The notes beneath the pieces were generated by a model. That model was given only the letters and a program-made list of their open reading frames with translations. It had not been told where the DNA came from and ran no database searches. Source: Proteiniphilum sp. (GTDB lineage: Bacteria > Bacteroidota > Bacteroidia > Bacteroidales > Dysgonomonadaceae). From it: a DNA stretch of 35,597 nt. The DNA lies in assembly GCA_016839025.1 (NCBI GenBank), contig JADLKK010000019.1, positions 1 through 35,597 on the forward strand, read 5' to 3'. Position numbers and translations under genes: made by a program. Shown piece by piece: positions 34,714-35,597 of this stretch (its first letter is position 1; each line of letters begins with the position of its first letter).

Positions 34714-35597
34714 ATGAAAAAAAATGGATTTCTTTTGCTAGCGCTGATGAGCGGGCTGTTCCTTCTCTCCGCATGCACGGAAGGGCAGAAAAAAGAGGCT
34801 GCTCCGGCCAAGAAGGATATCTACCTGCAACTCTACTCTCTGCGGGAAGATATCAAGGCTGACTATGCAGCCACCATCGCCAAGGCGGCAGAAATGGGCT
34901 ATACCGGTGTGGAAGCAGCCGGTTACAACGACGGAACGTTTTACGGAATGTCTCCTGCCGAGTTCAAAAAATCGATCGAGGATGCCGGTATGGAGGTACT
35001 CTCTTCCCATGCCGGCAAGCCACTGGCCGATCCGGCTGCCGATACAAACTGGGAGGAGACATGGGCATGGTGGGACAGTGCCATCCAGGCACACAAGGAA
35101 GCCGGTATGAAATACCTGGTTGTGGCATGGATACCGACCCCCAAGACACTGGCCGACCTGCAGGCATACTGTGATTACTTCAACCAGATCGGCGAGAAGT
35201 GCAACGCTGCAGGCATCAAGTTTGGCTACCACAACCATAAATTCGAATTCACCGAGGTTGAGGGTGAGCTGATGTATGACTACATGCTGAACAATACCGA
35301 TCCTGCCAAGGTGTTTTTTCAGATGGATGTCTACTGGGTAGGCGAGGGGGGCAAGAACCCTGTGGACTACTTCAACAATTACCCCGGCCGTTTTGAACTG
35401 CTTCATATCAAAGATGAACTGGAGCTGGGCAAGAGTGGTAAGGTCGATTTTGAGGGCATCTTCAACAATGTGGAGAAATCGGGAGCCAGGTACATGATCG
35501 TGGAGGTTGAGCGGTATACCGGCACCCCGGTTGAAGGCGTTCAGGAGAGCTACGACTATCTCAACAATGCAGCATTTGTGAAAGAGAGCTACGCCAA
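34714..35597 (+). CDS. Sugar isomerase/epimerase-like TIM-barrel lipoprotein (partial)
   Basis: The frame from ATG 34714 (MKKNGFLLLALMSGLFLLSAC) is open for 294 codons to the window edge; the true end should be only a few codons beyond. The lipobox LSAC is textbook, so the protein is a lipoprotein. The mature part is an AP-endonuclease-2/xylose-isomerase-like TIM barrel: LYSLREDIKADYAATIAKAAEMGYTGVEAAGY, FGYHNHKFEF, FFQMDVYWVGEGG and LLHIKDEL, with the typical metal ligands (Glu, Asp, His). Intracellular relatives act on sugar phosphates, but an exported one would act on free or oxidised sugars. It forms a likely unit with the DUF1080 and Gfo/Idh genes. Confidence 0.9.
   Translation, partial: MKKNGFLLLALMSGLFLLSACTEGQKKEAAPAKKDIYLQLYSLREDIKADYAATIAKAAEMGYTGVEAAGYNDGTFYGMSPAEFKKSIEDAGMEVLSSHAGKPLADPAADTNWEETWAWWDSAIQAHKEAGMKYLVVAWIPTPKTLADLQAYCDYFNQIGEKCNAAGIKFGYHNHKFEFTEVEGELMYDYMLNNTDPAKVFFQMDVYWVGEGGKNPVDYFNNYPGRFELLHIKDELELGKSGKVDFEGIFNNVEKSGARYMIVEVERYTGTPVEGVQESYDYLNNAAFVKESYA

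Noticed and set aside
1-35597. CRISPR arrays, tRNA/rRNA genes, insertion sequences, prophage or defence genes
   Set aside because: No repeat arrays, cloverleaf-like sequences, transposase or phage proteins were seen on either strand.

Overview
The window looks like chromosomal DNA from a member of the Bacteroidota, most likely near Proteiniphilum/Petrimonas/Dysgonomonas; the genus is inferred from gene content and style and was not searched. Several genes are preceded by the Bacteroidota promoter form TTTG-N19-22-TAnnTTTG instead of an E. coli -35/-10, Shine-Dalgarno sequences are weak or absent, and typical families of the phylum occur (DUF3109, a long RecQ, a galM/MFS/galK cluster, a NrtR-type Nudix regulator, secreted Gfo/Idh and DUF1080 proteins). 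No rRNA, tRNA, CRISPR, phage or transposase was seen.

Layout. (1) 1-6922, minus strand: recQ, dxs, trkA, trkH (trkH runs off the left edge); dxs and trkA overlap by ATGA. (2) 7086-10601, minus: the protein quality-control set tig, clpP, clpX, with a very good promoter before tig and a terminator after clpX. (3) 10786-12270, plus: a CPBP membrane protease and a cysteine-rich DUF3109 protein. (4) 12349-14426, plus: a TetR regulator, a FabG-type reductase and an RluA-type pseudouridine synthase. (5) 14510-16760, plus: a sugar-nucleotidyltransferase-like protein and a CNNM/CorC-type membrane protein. (6) 16880-21320, plus: galactose mutarotase, a sugar MFS transporter, galactokinase, a strong terminator, then a NrtR/AraR-like regulator whose Nudix box has lost its catalytic glutamates. 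(7) 21346-22391: a SIMPL-domain protein (minus) divergent from a 69-residue membrane protein (plus). (8) 22537-30210, plus: carA followed by two tandem carB genes. The first carB is broken by an apparent 13-base deletion; the second is intact. (9) 30309-31964, minus: an AMP-forming acyl-CoA ligase. (10) 32309-35597, plus: an exported Gfo/Idh/MocA oxidoreductase, a lipoprotein DUF1080 (3-keto-glycoside hydrolase family) protein and a lipoprotein TIM-barrel sugar isomerase/epimerase that runs off the right edge.

Most interesting points: the tandem carB pair with a fresh frameshift in one copy; the exported oxidoreductase + DUF1080 + TIM-barrel set, which reads as an envelope pathway that cleaves glycosides after C3 oxidation; a galactose cluster with no galT but its own NrtR-like candidate regulator and a nearby orphan nucleotidyltransferase; and two long poly-G tracts in the sugar transporter gene that could make it phase-variable.
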